A DNA stretch of 64,000 nt from Paenibacillus thiaminolyticus (GCF_007066085.1 NZ_CP041405.1:1550001-1614000); one strand, 5' to 3'. Shown: positions 50,446 through 59,968, counted from the first letter of the stretch. The notes: generated by a model from the letters alone, not told the origin. A program made the numbers and translations.

Positions 50446-50946
50446 TCATCGGCCCGCTTCTTCGCTATTCGTCTTGCTTGGTCTCTGCGTGTCCAACGGG
50501 CGCCCGGGGAACTCATACTTCGCCATCATCTCGCCCCAAGGCGCGATGCCGGTCTCCACGAAGCCTGCCGAGGCATACAGCCGCCGGGCCGCTTCATTAT
50601 TCGGATCATAGCCGAGCAGACAATGCTCCTTCCGGTCCGGCTGCGCTCCGATCTCATCCAGCACAAGCTGCAATGCCCGCTTGCCATATCCTTGCCCCTG
50701 GAAGGACGCATCCACCATGAAGCGGTAGATCCAGTAGTTCCCGTCATCCGGATCGATGCCATACATGGCGAATCCGATCATGCGCTCGTCCAGGCAGATG
50801 CCCTTGCATTGAAAGCCGTCCAAAAATTGCGCTTCGGCGATGGAATACAGGTTCGATGCGATGAAGCCCTCCTGTCCCGTACCGACTTTCAATGCAATGC
50901 ATTCCTCCCAGTTGCCGGCGGTGATAGGCTGCAGATCAATATTCAT
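50446..50946 (-). CDS. GNAT acetyltransferase (spermidine acetyltransferase-like)
   Basis: 166 residues from the ATG at 50946 (AAAGGGGAC upstream). Core motifs: ITAGNWEECIALKVGTGQEGFIASN, the strand GFAMYGIDPDDGNYWIYRFMVD, the CoA loop FQGQGYGKRALQLVLDEI and LGYDPNNEAARRLYASAGF. The pattern is that of the BltD/SpeG-type small amine acetyltransferases. It is separated by 17 bp from the GNAT gene upstream, so the two share a transcript. Confidence 0.85.
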   Translation of the reverse strand: MNIDLQPITAGNWEECIALKVGTGQEGFIASNLYSIAEAQFLDGFQCKGICLDERMIGFAMYGIDPDDGNYWIYRFMVDASFQGQGYGKRALQLVLDEIGAQPDRKEHCLLGYDPNNEAARRLYASAGFVETGIAPWGEMMAKYEFPGRPLDTQRPSKTNSEEAGR

Positions 50947-50963
50947 GGAAAGTCCCCTTTCGG

Positions 50964-51500
50964 CTATCCATTCCTTCTGTCCAATTCGCCTCGCTCCACC
51001 GGTTGATCCGGTCCCGGCAGCTCGTATTGGTAGAAGCACAGGTTCAGCCATTGATTGAATTTATATCCCGCGTTCCGGATCGTCCCGGCATACGTAAAGC
51101 CGAGCTTTTCATGCAAGGAAATACTGCCCCGGTTCGATTCGTCAATGCCGGCGACGAGCGTCTTGTATCCGCTATCGGCTGCGACACGGATAATTTCCCG
51201 CAGCAGCTGGGACCCGATCCCGAAGTGACGGCATTCATTATGCACGTAGACAGAGTGCTCGATCGTGTATTGATAAGCCGGCCAGGCCCGGAACGGACCG
51301 AAGGCAGCGAAGCCCATTACCCGGTTCTCTGCCTCATAGACCAGAACAGGAAGGTTGTCCTGGCGCTTCTGCCGGAACCACTCCGTTCGCTGCTCGAGCG
51401 ATTGCGGCTCGTACGAGTAGACCGCCGTAGAATGGATAATCGCATCGTTGTAAATTTCCAAAATGGCAGGCAAGTCCTGTTCAGTCGCTTCTCTAATCAT
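50964..51500 (-). CDS. GNAT acetyltransferase (phosphinothricin/L-amino acid acyltransferase YncA-like)
   Basis: 178 residues. The sequence order is that of the Pat/YncA group: MIREATEQDLPAILEIYNDAI, YSYEPQSLEQRTEWF, GFAAFGPFRAWPAYQYTIEHSVYVH, HFGIGSQLLREIIRVAADSGYKTLVAGID and SISLHEKLGFTYAGTIRNAGYKFNQWLNLCFYQY. Substrates include methionine sulfone or sulfoximine and phosphinothricin. A resistance role in this organism is not implied. It leads the second GNAT gene on the same strand. Confidence 0.87.
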   Translation of the reverse strand: MIREATEQDLPAILEIYNDAIIHSTAVYSYEPQSLEQRTEWFRQKRQDNLPVLVYEAENRVMGFAAFGPFRAWPAYQYTIEHSVYVHNECRHFGIGSQLLREIIRVAADSGYKTLVAGIDESNRGSISLHEKLGFTYAGTIRNAGYKFNQWLNLCFYQYELPGPDQPVERGELDRRNG

Positions 51501-51604
51501 GCTCTGTTCACCTCTGCGTTCGTATCGGCGGGCGGCGCAGCGCGTCGCCCCGTCTGGCTATGCCGTAATTATACCAGCTCTTCGCTTCACGGTAAGCTGG
51601 AAAT

Positions 51605-51632
51605 GAAAAAAGAGACGCATCTGCGCCTCTCT
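51605..51632 (-). terminator. terminator of the MATE gene
   Basis: On the minus strand AGAGGCGCA and TGCGTCTCT pair around AT, followed by TTTTTTC, 56 bp after the MATE stop. Confidence 0.8.
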
Positions 51633-51687
51633 CTATCGATGTCACGAATTATTCAACCATCCTCTTGGAGTCGCTCCAGGATTGGCC

Positions 51688-53070
51688 TCACACCTTCGCC
51701 GCCTGTGTCCGCGGAAGCGGAGGTTGGCCAGCGTCAGCCGCTTCGGCCCGCTTCAGGAATTGCCGCCCCTTCCAGCGGAACAGCACGAGAATGCCGCGAA
51801 TGTATTCATCCGCGATCATGCAGGCGTAGATGCCGGCGAGCCCCCAGCCCCAATGAATGCCCAGCAGGTAGGACAAGCCCGTGGCAACCAGCCACATCGA
51901 GAATATGGCCGTCAGCATGACGAAGCGGGTGTCGCCTACCGCATTGAGGGCGTTGCCCATCGCCATGTTCAGCATCTTGCCGGGCTGCAAGAGCAGATTG
52001 AGCCCGAGCAGCGAGACGCCAAGCGCCACAATCTCCGGATCGGCCGTGAACAGCCCCAGCAGCGCCCGGCCCGCGAACAGCAGCACGAGCGCATTGACCG
52101 TGACGAGCGGCAATCCGTACAGGAGGGCGCGATAGGCCCCTTGGTAAGCCTCCTCCGTCCGTCCCGCCCCGAACAGATGGGCGACCTGAATCTGCAGCGC
52201 CATCGCGATCGATGATCCGAGCAGGAAGCAGAACGATTCCAGCGTATTCATGTACGTCCGCGCCGCCAGTTCCTGCGGCCCCAGCATCGCGATGAAGGCG
52301 AAGATAACAAGCTGGGAGAATACCCAGCAGGACATGTTGACGCCAAGCGGCCAGCCGATATGCAGGATCTCCTTGAAGCGGGCCCCGTCGAAGCCGAGCA
52401 TCTCCCGCAGGCGGATGCGATGTCCGAACGAATGGACGAACACATAAGCCAGGACCGCCGTCGCCAACAGCCGGCTGATGACGGTCGACAGGGCGACTCC
52501 GGCCAGCCCCCACTGCGGGAAGCCGAAGGCTCCGAAGATGAAGCCGTAGTTCATGGCGACATGGATGACGTTCATCCCGATCGCGATGATCATCGGCCCC
52601 TTCGTATTGCCAGTGTTCCGGATCACCGTGCTGAGGGTCGACGTGAGCGCCGTTAGCACCATGCCGCCGCCGACAATCGAAATATAAGTGTCCGCCAACG
52701 GCAGCAGGCTGTCCGGCAGCTGCAGCACCGCCGCGATCGCGCGCGGCTTCGCGTAGAGCACGAAGCTGAGCGCCAGCCCGATCAGCGCGCTTGCCGACAC
52801 CGCCAAGATCGCCACGGAACGCGCCTCCTCTTCCCTCCGCGATCCGAGCTTCTGCGCGATCAAAATGCCGGCTCCGCTCGCCACCGTCATGAAAAGGGTC
52901 GTGAGCGCCTGGAACAGCTGGTTCGAGAAGCCGACAACCGCGACCGCATCATCCGAGATGCGGCTCACCATCAGCGTATCCGCCGCCCCCAACAAAAACT
53001 GCAGAAACAATTCTATAAAAATCGGCCATGCCAGCACTCCCAATGCATACCGATTCCGTTCTCTTTTCAC
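51688..53070 (-). CDS. MATE family efflux transporter
   Basis: 460 residues, twelve hydrophobic helices. The N-terminal LAWPIFIELFLQFLLGAADTLMVSRISDDAVAVVGFS with its ADTLMV motif and the mirrored second half (LGVNMSCWVFSQLVIFAF, ITVALQ-like MALQIQVAHLFGAG) are those of multidrug and toxic compound extrusion proteins (YoeA/DinF branch). It ends with the tail RKGRQFLKRAEAADAGQPPLPRTQAAKV-like, charged and cytosolic. It is divergent from an AraC regulator 163 bp away, which may control it. Confidence 0.9.
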   Translation of the reverse strand: MKRERNRYALGVLAWPIFIELFLQFLLGAADTLMVSRISDDAVAVVGFSNQLFQALTTLFMTVASGAGILIAQKLGSRREEEARSVAILAVSASALIGLALSFVLYAKPRAIAAVLQLPDSLLPLADTYISIVGGGMVLTALTSTLSTVIRNTGNTKGPMIIAIGMNVIHVAMNYGFIFGAFGFPQWGLAGVALSTVISRLLATAVLAYVFVHSFGHRIRLREMLGFDGARFKEILHIGWPLGVNMSCWVFSQLVIFAFIAMLGPQELAARTYMNTLESFCFLLGSSIAMALQIQVAHLFGAGRTEEAYQGAYRALLYGLPLVTVNALVLLFAGRALLGLFTADPEIVALGVSLLGLNLLLQPGKMLNMAMGNALNAVGDTRFVMLTAIFSMWLVATGLSYLLGIHWGWGLAGIYACMIADEYIRGILVLFRWKGRQFLKRAEAADAGQPPLPRTQAAKV

Positions 53071-53232
53071 AAATGAAACCTCCGTTATCTCCTGATGTTG
53101 GCTGCATATCCTCTTGTAATGATGGATAGAACGTAATCATTATAGATGGTATACTCATCTTGGTGTGTCACAATATCAACTTGAACTATCAAGATGCCAA
53201 CCTGTTCAATTCGAAAAAAGGAGGCTCTTCCA

Positions 53233-54117
53233 ATGAAAGCGCTGCAGTTCACATTACCGCCATTGCCCTATTACATTTACAGTGGTTCCGGCATCATGGA
53301 GGCCGGTCAGAAGCATGCCAGCCGCCGGAATATTGAAGTATTCGACATGCTGTTCGTGACCGGAGGCTGTCTCTATATGTATGAGGAGGAGCGGGAATAT
53401 GCGGTACGTCCGGATCATGTCCTCCTATTGCGGCCGGATCAGACGCACGGGGCGACGCAGGAATGCATGGAGGCGACAACGTACTTCTGGCTGCATTTCC
53501 AGACGGAAGGAACATGGGAGGCTACTGAGGAGGTGCCGCATTCCCACGCCTGCGACGGTGGCGAAGCGGCTGTGGCCTCCCCGTTGCCTTTTGCCCCGCG
53601 GCCGTTCCTCGTGGCCTTGCCGCAGTTCGGCAAGCCGCTGCAGCCGGACCGGGTGCGGGAAGTCCTGCTTCAGCTTCAGGATCTGCGGGAGGGGATTCCC
53701 GAGCCGAATACCCCCTGGAAGGAACAGATGCTGTTCCAGCACCTGTTCCACCTCCTGTCGGTCTCGGCGGACCAGAACGGCCAGTCCCCCGCCGCCGCAT
53801 GCGCGGAGCGGGCAGCCGCTTACTTGCGGCGCCATTACCGGGACGATATCAAGGCTCAATCCCTCGGTGACAGCCTGAATTTCCATCCGGTCTATATCGC
53901 CCGCTGCATGCAGAAGCAGTTCGGCTGCTCCCCGATCGAATATTTGACCCGCTACCGCATCGACCAGGCGAAGCTGCTGCTGCACCAGACAGATCTGCCG
54001 ATCTCCCGCATCGCCGAGGAGGTCGGCTTCCGCCAAGCGGCTTACTTCGCCGCCTGCTTCTCCCGGTATGAAGGCATGTCGCCGCGTCGGTACCGGCAGC
54101 AGTTTTTCTGCCATTAA
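53233..54117 (+). CDS. AraC family transcriptional regulator
   Basis: 294 residues from the ATG at 53233 (AAGGAGG upstream). An N-terminal cupin (HASRRNIEVFDMLFVTGGCLYMYEEE, DHVLLLRPDQTHGA, TYFWLHF) binds a ligand, probably a sugar; the C-terminal 100 residues form two helix-turn-helix motifs (IKAQSLGDSLNFHPVYIARC and ISRIAEEVGFRQAAYFAACFSR) with the family signature YEGMSPRRYRQQF. Divergent from the MATE transporter, it may regulate that gene. Confidence 0.9.
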   Translation: MKALQFTLPPLPYYIYSGSGIMEAGQKHASRRNIEVFDMLFVTGGCLYMYEEEREYAVRPDHVLLLRPDQTHGATQECMEATTYFWLHFQTEGTWEATEEVPHSHACDGGEAAVASPLPFAPRPFLVALPQFGKPLQPDRVREVLLQLQDLREGIPEPNTPWKEQMLFQHLFHLLSVSADQNGQSPAAACAERAAAYLRRHYRDDIKAQSLGDSLNFHPVYIARCMQKQFGCSPIEYLTRYRIDQAKLLLHQTDLPISRIAEEVGFRQAAYFAACFSRYEGMSPRRYRQQFFCH

Positions 54118-54302
54118 GGAGTTGGCGCCTGCACGGGGCTGCGCCTTCCTGCGCCGGATCAGCCGGGCAGGACGAGCTCAGCCCCCGCTCGGCGCAGCCG
54201 GACGGCCTGTCTGTCGGGCAGGCCGCCGCTGCAGCGCGTCAAGCCAGCCGCAAGCCGTCCGGCTCCGCTTGCTCGATCGGGTCTGTGCCGCTCAGGCCCG
54301 CT

Positions 54303-54509
54303 TCAATGCCCGCATTCATGCATACTATGGCATACCGGGCACCTTTCTCCCTGGCATGCATTCTCCAGCAGCACGGCCTGCTCGATCAGCTTCTTCAGAT
54401 CCCGGACGGCCATCGGCCTCGTGTACTGCTCGTCGTCATCCAGCAGGCAGGCAATCTCCAGCAGTCCTGTCTTGAGCTGGCTGCAGTGCACCAAGTGATG
54501 AATGTTCAT
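54303..54509 (-). CDS. small hypothetical protein
   Basis: 68 residues from the ATG at 54509, which follows AAGGTGGGAAGAG; the frame is open to 54566. Sequence: helical throughout (QLKTGLLEIACLLDDDEQ, AVRDLKKLIEQAVLLENAC), with cysteine and histidine pairs near the end (CPVCHSMHECGH) that could bind zinc. Unrecognised. No clear neighbours in an operon. Confidence 0.5.
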   Translation of the reverse strand: MNIHHLVHCSQLKTGLLEIACLLDDDEQYTRPMAVRDLKKLIEQAVLLENACQGERCPVCHSMHECGH

Positions 54510-54681
54510 CTCTCTTCCCACCTTCTTCATCCATTGTACGCTTTCCGCTTCTGCCGTCTTGATCAAGCTGTCTGTGACACATTTCGCTATTCATGAATAG
54601 CATTCAACAAATCGTTCTCCGCCGCGCTTTTCATTCCGCCCCTCCTTCCCCTGCGGGAACGCAACCTTCCCGGGCGCAGCC

Positions 54682-54753
54682 CTTCTAGCCCCTCTATCCC
54701 AACCATCCCTTCAAGCCCTTCAATCGCTTTAATCCCTTTAGACCCCTTTAGTG
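54682..54753. repeat. eight tandem 9-bp units
   Basis: On the plus strand the units read CTTCTAGCC, CCTCTATCC, CAACCATCC, CTTCAAGCC, CTTCAATCG, CTTTAATCC, CTTTAGACC, CCTTTAGTG. On the minus strand the open frame through them gives glycine every third residue with Lys or Glu (GLEGLKGS-like), but the frame is only 61 codons and has no ribosome binding site. Confidence 0.7.
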
Positions 54754-54901
54754 CCATATTTAGCCCTTTCAAATGCCGTGTCTTCAGGATTCTGCGCGTG
54801 TCAGTCTCGGCTCATACAGAACCATCTGTCCGGTGACCGAGAGGGTAAGGGACTTTGCTCCACACGCATGGTATCCAGGGATAGCGCCGCTTGCTATTAC
54901 T

Positions 54902-54916
54902 ATACCTCAATGGTAT
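54902..54916. promoter_or_regulatory. inverted repeat ATACC-TCAAT-GGTAT before the XRE gene
   Basis: A perfect 5-bp dyad with a 5-bp spacer, 54-68 bp upstream of the XRE gene start, with another GGTAT half-site at 54870. A plausible operator for autoregulation; not tested. Confidence 0.35.
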
Positions 54917-54969
54917 GCTGTTTGCAACTCATGAATCGCGAAAAATTACGGGAAAGGAGGTTATGCCAA

Positions 54970-55485
54970 ATGAACATCGGAAAGATATTGAAGGAACTGC
55001 GGGGCAAGCGCTCTTTGCGGGAGATTGAGCGTGAATCCGGAGTCAGCCATACCTATTTGAGCAGTCTGGAAAAAGGACGCGACCCGCGCACGGGCAAGGA
55101 ACGCAAGCCGACGCCCGATACGCTGAAGAAGCTGGCTCAGGTCTATTCCGTTCCGTACGAGTGGCTGATGAGCGCCGCCGGATATATGGATCTGGAGGAA
55201 GGCCCTGCGGATTCCGAGTACGAGAACGGGGAGCTGCCTCATCCGGCGATGCAGACGGACAGTGCGGGCTGGAATTACCGCGCCGGCGGGAACAAGCTTG
55301 CGCCTCGCGGCGTCAAGGAGAAAAAGCCGTTCTACGAATTGACGGAGGTGTTGAACGGCAGCGCCCCTGTCCATTATTATGGCCAGCCGATGAGCCGGGA
55401 GGAGCGGGAGCGCGCTTTGGCCATGCTGGAAGTGCTGTTCCCAGGCCGGCGGCCCGCATCGAATGCGCCGAAGGAGAAGCGCTGA
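54970..55485 (+). CDS. XRE-family helix-turn-helix regulator
   Basis: 171 residues from the ATG at 54970 (AAAGGAGG upstream). The DNA-binding domain occupies the first 65 residues: IGKILKELRGKRSLREIERESGVSHTYLSSLEKGRD and the extra loop RTGKERKPTPDTLKKLAQVYSVPYEWLMSAAGY, typical of SinR/Xre-type regulators with an enlarged turn. The remaining 100 residues are mostly disordered (MDLEEGPADSEYENGEL) and end in a short helix (MSREERERALAMLEVLF). The target is unknown; a dyad upstream suggests autoregulation. A terminator follows. Confidence 0.85.
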   Translation: MNIGKILKELRGKRSLREIERESGVSHTYLSSLEKGRDPRTGKERKPTPDTLKKLAQVYSVPYEWLMSAAGYMDLEEGPADSEYENGELPHPAMQTDSAGWNYRAGGNKLAPRGVKEKKPFYELTEVLNGSAPVHYYGQPMSREERERALAMLEVLFPGRRPASNAPKEKR

Positions 55486-55511
55486 CATGCGGCGCTTGTC
55501 CGGAAGCAGCT

Positions 55512-55552
55512 GCGGCCCCTCCCGCATTCGTCCGGGAAGGGCCGCTTTTTTT
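55512..55552 (+). terminator. terminator after the XRE gene
   Basis: GCGGCCCCTCCCG pairs with CGGGAAGGGCCGC and is followed by seven T. It overlaps the stop codon of the converging YitT gene by two bases. Confidence 0.9.
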
Positions 55553-56417
55553 AATGAATATTCGCTTTGCTGAAATTGCCGCCGAGCACATCCGATACGG
55601 TCTCGATGGCGATGAAGGCCTTCGGATCGATATCCTGCACAATCGCCTTCAGCTTCGCCACTTCCAGACGCGTAAGCACGCAATAGATCATTTGCGTATC
55701 CTCGCGCATGTAGCCGCCTTTGGCGTAGATGAATGTCGTGTTGCGGCCAAGCCGGTCGATAATGGCCTGCGATATTTCATCATACTCCGACGATATGATC
55801 GTAACCGACTTGGATTCGTTCAGGCCTTCGACGACGATATCGATCATCTTGAAGGCAATATAGTACGTGAAAATGGAGTACATGGCCGAATCCCATCCGA
55901 ACACGAAGCCGGCAACGATGAAAATAAATACGTTGAAGATCATGATTAACTGGCCGACGGGAACGTTGATTCTTTTGGATATCAGGATCGAGACAATCTC
56001 CGTCCCATCCAGCGATCCGCCGAAGCGGATGACGAGACCGACGCCCGCCCCGAGCATAATGCCGCCGAACATAACGGCGAGCAGCTTCTCGTTCGTGAAC
56101 GCTTCCGCATGATGGAGCATAGCGGTCGTCAGCGACATAACGGCAATGCCGTACAGGGTGGAAAAGGCGAATGTCTTGCCGATCTGCTTATACCCAAGCA
56201 TCAGGAACGGCACGTTGAGAAGGAACAGGAACAGTCCGAGCTTCAGCGAAGTCGTCTTGGACAAAATAATCGATATCCCCGCTATTCCCCCGTCAATAAT
56301 GTCGTTAGGCACTAGAAATATTTCCAGCGCTACGCCCATCAAGACAGCGCCTATCGTAATAAATACAACACGTTTGATAAGATCCAGCATATTTGTTTTC
56401 TTATGAGTGCGAACCAT
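55551..56417 (-). CDS. YitT family membrane protein (DUF2179)
   Basis: 288 residues from the ATG at 56417 (GGAGGAG upstream); the frame stays open farther but the extra residues are not family-like. Five or six helices from residue about 10 to 165 (VFITIGAVLMGVALEIFLVPNDIIDGGIAGISIIL, GVGLVIRFGGSLDGTEIVSILIS), then a C-terminal DUF2179 domain (TIISSEYDEISQAIIDRLGRNTTFIYAKGGYM, IYCVLTRLEVAKLKAIVQDIDPKAFIAIETVSDVLG). In B. subtilis several YitT proteins are expressed in the spore or mother cell. Function unknown. Confidence 0.9.
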   Translation of the reverse strand: MVRTHKKTNMLDLIKRVVFITIGAVLMGVALEIFLVPNDIIDGGIAGISIILSKTTSLKLGLFLFLLNVPFLMLGYKQIGKTFAFSTLYGIAVMSLTTAMLHHAEAFTNEKLLAVMFGGIMLGAGVGLVIRFGGSLDGTEIVSILISKRINVPVGQLIMIFNVFIFIVAGFVFGWDSAMYSIFTYYIAFKMIDIVVEGLNESKSVTIISSEYDEISQAIIDRLGRNTTFIYAKGGYMREDTQMIYCVLTRLEVAKLKAIVQDIDPKAFIAIETVSDVLGGNFSKANIH

Positions 56418-56548
56418 AAATCTCCTCCAAACTATAAAAGTAATCGGTATATCATCCCCATCCAGAGAATGGCCATTCCAGGATGGGTATACGCGCAATG
56501 CCAATGTGCGGGCCTGCTGCCTTGCCCTGCGGAACCGGCAGCCGCCTT

Positions 56549-56995
56549 TTATTCCCCGCCTTTATACACGAGCGACTTCGCTGCCAGCTTCTCGCTCAGT
56601 TGGACCAGCTGCTCCAGCTCATCCTCTTCCAGCAAGGACAAGTAGGCCGTCAGCGTCCGCCTCGACCTGTCCTGCGCCTGCCGCAGCAGATGGAGGCCGG
56701 CTGCAGTAATCGAGATGAGCACGACCCGCCTATCGGACTTATCAGGGTAGCGGTCGACCAGCCCGCTGTCGAGCAGCCGATCGATCATCACGGTAACCGC
56801 GCTGGAGGTCACGCCTAATTGTTCGGCGAGCATGGACACCTTGCCCGGTCCCCGCCGCTCAATGACGTTCAGCAGCGAGTACTGCGCGATCGTCAACCCC
56901 AATTCCTTCACGTTCGTCATGTCATGCCATAGCGTACGTGCCAAGACCGTCATCGCCTGTTCATAACGATCCACCCACAATGACATGCGCTCCAT
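56549..56995 (-). CDS. MarR family transcriptional regulator
   Basis: 148 residues. Winged-helix DNA-binding domain: LGLTIAQYSLLNVIERRGPGKVSMLAEQLGVTSSAVTVMIDRLLDSGLVDRYPDKSDRRVVLISITAAG, with flanking helices for dimerisation. AAGGAGTGG precedes the ATG at 56995. The gene has no adjacent target on its strand; a near-palindromic AT-rich region upstream (57033-57075) may be its operator. Confidence 0.88.
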   Translation of the reverse strand: MERMSLWVDRYEQAMTVLARTLWHDMTNVKELGLTIAQYSLLNVIERRGPGKVSMLAEQLGVTSSAVTVMIDRLLDSGLVDRYPDKSDRRVVLISITAAGLHLLRQAQDRSRRTLTAYLSLLEEDELEQLVQLSEKLAAKSLVYKGGE

Positions 56996-57032
56996 CCTTC
57001 CACTCCTTCCGGCGGCACTGAGATATTAAAAG

Positions 57033-57075
57033 ATTCATTAATTAAAGTGTCAATTAATTAAATGATTTAATCATT
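57033..57075. promoter_or_regulatory. candidate MarR operator
   Basis: ATTCATTAATT and AATTAATTAAATGAT flank AAAGTGTC, forming an imperfect AT-rich dyad 38-80 bp upstream of the marR ATG. MarR proteins typically bind such dyads in their own promoter. Confidence 0.4.
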
Positions 57076-57178
57076 ATATAAGCAAAAAAAAGCCCGAGTC
57101 AAGTAGGTATATTTGCCTAATTACAACAAATAAATTGAATAATTTTACAAAAAACGACGCAAATTTTAGAGTTCTATC

Positions 57179-57204
57179 TAAAGAATATCGAAATTTGTCG
57201 ATAA
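57179..57204 (+). promoter_or_regulatory. SigD-type promoter of the chemoreceptor gene
   Basis: TAAA at 57179-57182, 14 bases, then GTCGATAA at 57197-57204, matching the motility sigma factor consensus (TAAA-N14-16-GCCGATAA) in all but one position. Transcription would start near 57212, leaving a leader of about 155 bases before the ATG at 57369. Confidence 0.65.
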
Positions 57205-57368
57205 ATATGATAGCCTCATTTGCTCATGCATGATCCCTTGCCAGCAAATGATGTTTAACCATTTTCCAAAAGCAGGGGGGGGAAACTCACACACTGGGCC
57301 AAAACATAGGTTTATAATCACAAACAAGCATCGAAATCTAATTTGGATGGCAAAGGGCGGAGTTCAAC

Positions 57369-59096
57369 ATGAAAACGAGATTTCATTTTCGGTTCCGGCA
57401 TTTAAAAACAGCGATTAAAATCTATATCTTGGTTGGGATTGGCGTGTTGTTATTAGGGATCAGCACACTTCTCTCTTATAGCTCCATTCGTGAAATCAAT
57501 AATAGTACCGAGGTCATTTTTAACCACAATCTGAAATCTATAACCTGGCTAAAACAAATTCAGGTGAATAATCGCTCAACGGATACCGCTATCTTCGAGC
57601 TCATGGCCAATAACGATGCGGAGGGCAATAAGCGTCTGAAAGATGCCATTGATAATTTTCAAAAAGATAACAAACAATTACTCGAAAACTATGCTGCTAT
57701 CCTAAATCATGAAGCGGAAAAAACATTATACGACGAGTACAGTAAATTATTGCCGGCTTATCAGCAGCATATTACCAACGTGATCGGGCTGGCCGTGCAA
57801 AATAAAAACGCGGAAGCTTTCACTTATTATAATGATAAGGCGAGAGAGACCCGCGCGGAGCTTCAAAACCTGCTCACGGAACTGGTTGAATGGAATCAGA
57901 ATCTGGCGCAGGAGGAAGCGGCTGCGGCGACAAAATTAGGGAAAAACGCCATAATGAACAGCTTGTTGATTGGCGGACTAGCCCTGCTTGTGAGCATCGC
58001 AATGGGACTGTTCATCATCAAAGCTATTGTCGCTCCGCTCAAGGAGATGCAGCTGTTGATGAATAAAGCGCAGCAAGGCGATCTTACGGTCCGTGGTACA
58101 TATGATTCGAAGGACGAGGTTGGAAAGGTCATGGAAGATTTCAATCACATGATTGACGGCCTCTCCACGATTATGAGAACAGTAGATAAGCAGGCTCAGG
58201 TTCTATACGAAAGCTCGAGTCTCGTAGCCGATAACGCCAAGGAGACCGCCAGCGCAACCGAACAAATCGCCGCTTCCATGGAGCAAGTCGCCGCCGGATC
58301 CAAAAACCAGCAGGCAGCGTCCAAGGAAAACGCAATCGCGCTCGAGGAAATGGCCAAAGGCATCGAAGTGATTGTGGATCGAGCAACCAGCGTAACAGAA
58401 TTGTCCAGTTACTCATCCGGACAGGCGGAGCAGGGCAATGCGATATTGAATGAGGCGGTCAGCCAAATGAAGGCCATTCATGATTCGGTAAAGATGACGG
58501 GGGCCGCCATTGGACAGCTCAATGAATCCTCGGAGCAAATCGGGAAGATCATCGATGTCATCACCAATATCGCCAGCCAGACCAATCTTCTTGCCTTGAA
58601 CGCATCCATCGAAGCGGCAAGGGCGGGAGAGAGCGGCAGAGGGTTCAACGTAGTAGCGATGGAAGTGCGCAAATTAGCGGAGCAGTCGGAGGATTCCGCG
58701 AAGCAAATCGCAAGCTTAATCGAGGAAATTCAGGGCAGCATGCAGCAGACGACAAAATCAATGCAGCTTGTGCAGAAGGATGTCTTATCTGGTATGGAAA
58801 TCGTGGACAAGGCCGGACAGGCGTTCGAGACCATTTTGGATACGGTCCAAAAAGTCACCTTCGAAATGCAGGAAACATCCGCTTCTACCGAAGAAATGTC
58901 GGCAGGAACGGAAGAAATCTCGGCCTCGGTTGAGGAAATGGCCTCGATCGCAGAAGAAGCATCCCAGACGGTGCAAACGGTCGTATCGGCATCCGAAACA
59001 CAGCTTGCTTCCGTCCAGACGATTTCCGCTTCCACGGAGCAGTTGAGGGTGCTGTCCCAGGAATTGCAAGCTATCGTGAAGCAATTCAAATTATAA
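57369..59096 (+). CDS. methyl-accepting chemotaxis protein
   Basis: 575 residues. TM1 ([20 protein letters not shown], about 18-38), a four-helix-bundle sensor (about 39-195) with [22 protein letters not shown]2 ([23 protein letters not shown]), a HAMP domain ([23 protein letters not shown]) and a long signalling coiled-coil. The kinase-control hairpin tip reads [24 protein letters not shown], highly conserved. No C-terminal NWETF pentapeptide. It senses an unknown extracellular ligand and controls CheA. The gene stands alone behind a SigD-like promoter. Confidence 0.95.
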   Translation: MKTRFHFRFRHLKTAIKIYILVGIGVLLLGISTLLSYSSIREINNSTEVIFNHNLKSITWLKQIQVNNRSTDTAIFELMANNDAEGNKRLKDAIDNFQKDNKQLLENYAAILNHEAEKTLYDEYSKLLPAYQQHITNVIGLAVQNKNAEAFTYYNDKARETRAELQNLLTELVEWNQNLAQEEAAAATKLGKNAIMNSLLIGGLALLVSIAMGLFIIKAIVAPLKEMQLLMNKAQQGDLTVRGTYDSKDEVGKVMEDFNHMIDGLSTIMRTVDKQAQVLYESSSLVADNAKETASATEQIAASMEQVAAGSKNQQAASKENAIALEEMAKGIEVIVDRATSVTELSSYSSGQAEQGNAILNEAVSQMKAIHDSVKMTGAAIGQLNESSEQIGKIIDVITNIASQTNLLALNASIEAARAGESGRGFNVVAMEVRKLAEQSEDSAKQIASLIEEIQGSMQQTTKSMQLVQKDVLSGMEIVDKAGQAFETILDTVQKVTFEMQETSASTEEMSAGTEEISASVEEMASIAEEASQTVQTVVSASETQLASVQTISASTEQLRVLSQELQAIVKQFKL

Positions 59097-59224
59097 AAGC
59101 ATTCCTTGTCCATGAAAGAAACCAGCTAATACCTTGCCAATAGGCACTTCAGAATCAGGTTCTCTTGGATACTGTATTTACAGCATGTCAACTAAGCCTC
59201 CATGCATTGGAGGCTTATGGTTAT

Positions 59225-59640
59225 ACTTATCTAGAAAGTGAAGGATTGCCCTTTTGTAACATGGCGTAGACGTGAGGCTATCACGGGCTGCTTTATGGGG
59301 CTTTCCTTCGCTTTATTCTTGTCTAATCTTAAACCACATGATCCACACATTACCGCCAAATAGGCAGCTTTTCTCAGCAGCTTGGAATCACGTTTTTGTC
59401 ATTTTATTTCCACTAGCTGTGAACTTTCCAGATCGAAAAACACTTTGAACTAGCCCTGCCTTCGCAACGATTTGTTTAGGATGACTAAACTGAGAAGCGT
59501 CTCCAATCTTTTCCACCATAACGGCGGCTACTTTGTGCTCACACATGCTATGGATCCGAATCCGATTAATTCATCGGTTTTTACTTTCCGTAGTCCTGCT
59601 CTTCTAGCTCGGTGTACTTGCAAAGGATTGACGAGGATGA
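59225..59640 (-). pseudogene. IS110 family transposase remnant
   Basis: On the minus strand the frame between about 59510 and 59390 reads VEKIGDASQFSHPKQIVAKAGL and then VQSVFRSGKFTASGNKMTKT, which is the IS110 transposase_20 domain; after a TGA and a frame change, a second part follows (RDSKLLRKAAYLAV, then CGLRLDKNKAKESP) that continues to about 59237. The N-terminal DEDD domain is missing and several stops interrupt the rest. No ends of the element could be recognised. Confidence 0.75.
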
Positions 59641-59830
59641 TTTCATATGTTTCACGTGTACGAGGTATTTCCCCAGTGGGCTGTCACATTCTCCCGGCTA
59701 CCGCCATGATAAATTGACCAAAAACAAGGCCAACCAGAAAACTCTGGATGACCTAATAATGGGGTGTCCGAAAAGTAGTATATAGCTACAGTGAGACAGC
59801 CTTCCTGATTCTCAACGCTCGACTTGCCGA

Positions 59831-59968
59831 AAAACTGCAAATATGCAGCTTTCATTTATGCCATGTACTCCGCTGCAGTGAATCCTGCAAAACTGCATCA
59901 ATTTCAGACTATTCAATGGAAAAAAGACAAAAGTCGATGAAAATAATGTACTTTTGCAGGAGCTTCAT
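59831..59968. repeat. hairpin-rich dispersed repeat, copy 2
   Basis: Contains AACTGCAAATATGCAGCTTTC (59834-59852), AATCCTGCAAAACTGCATCAATTTC-like sequence at 59881-59906 and TTTTGCAGGAGCTTCATC at 59952-59969. The three blocks match those of 41575-41750 in order and rough spacing, with many substitutions between them. Confidence 0.55.
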
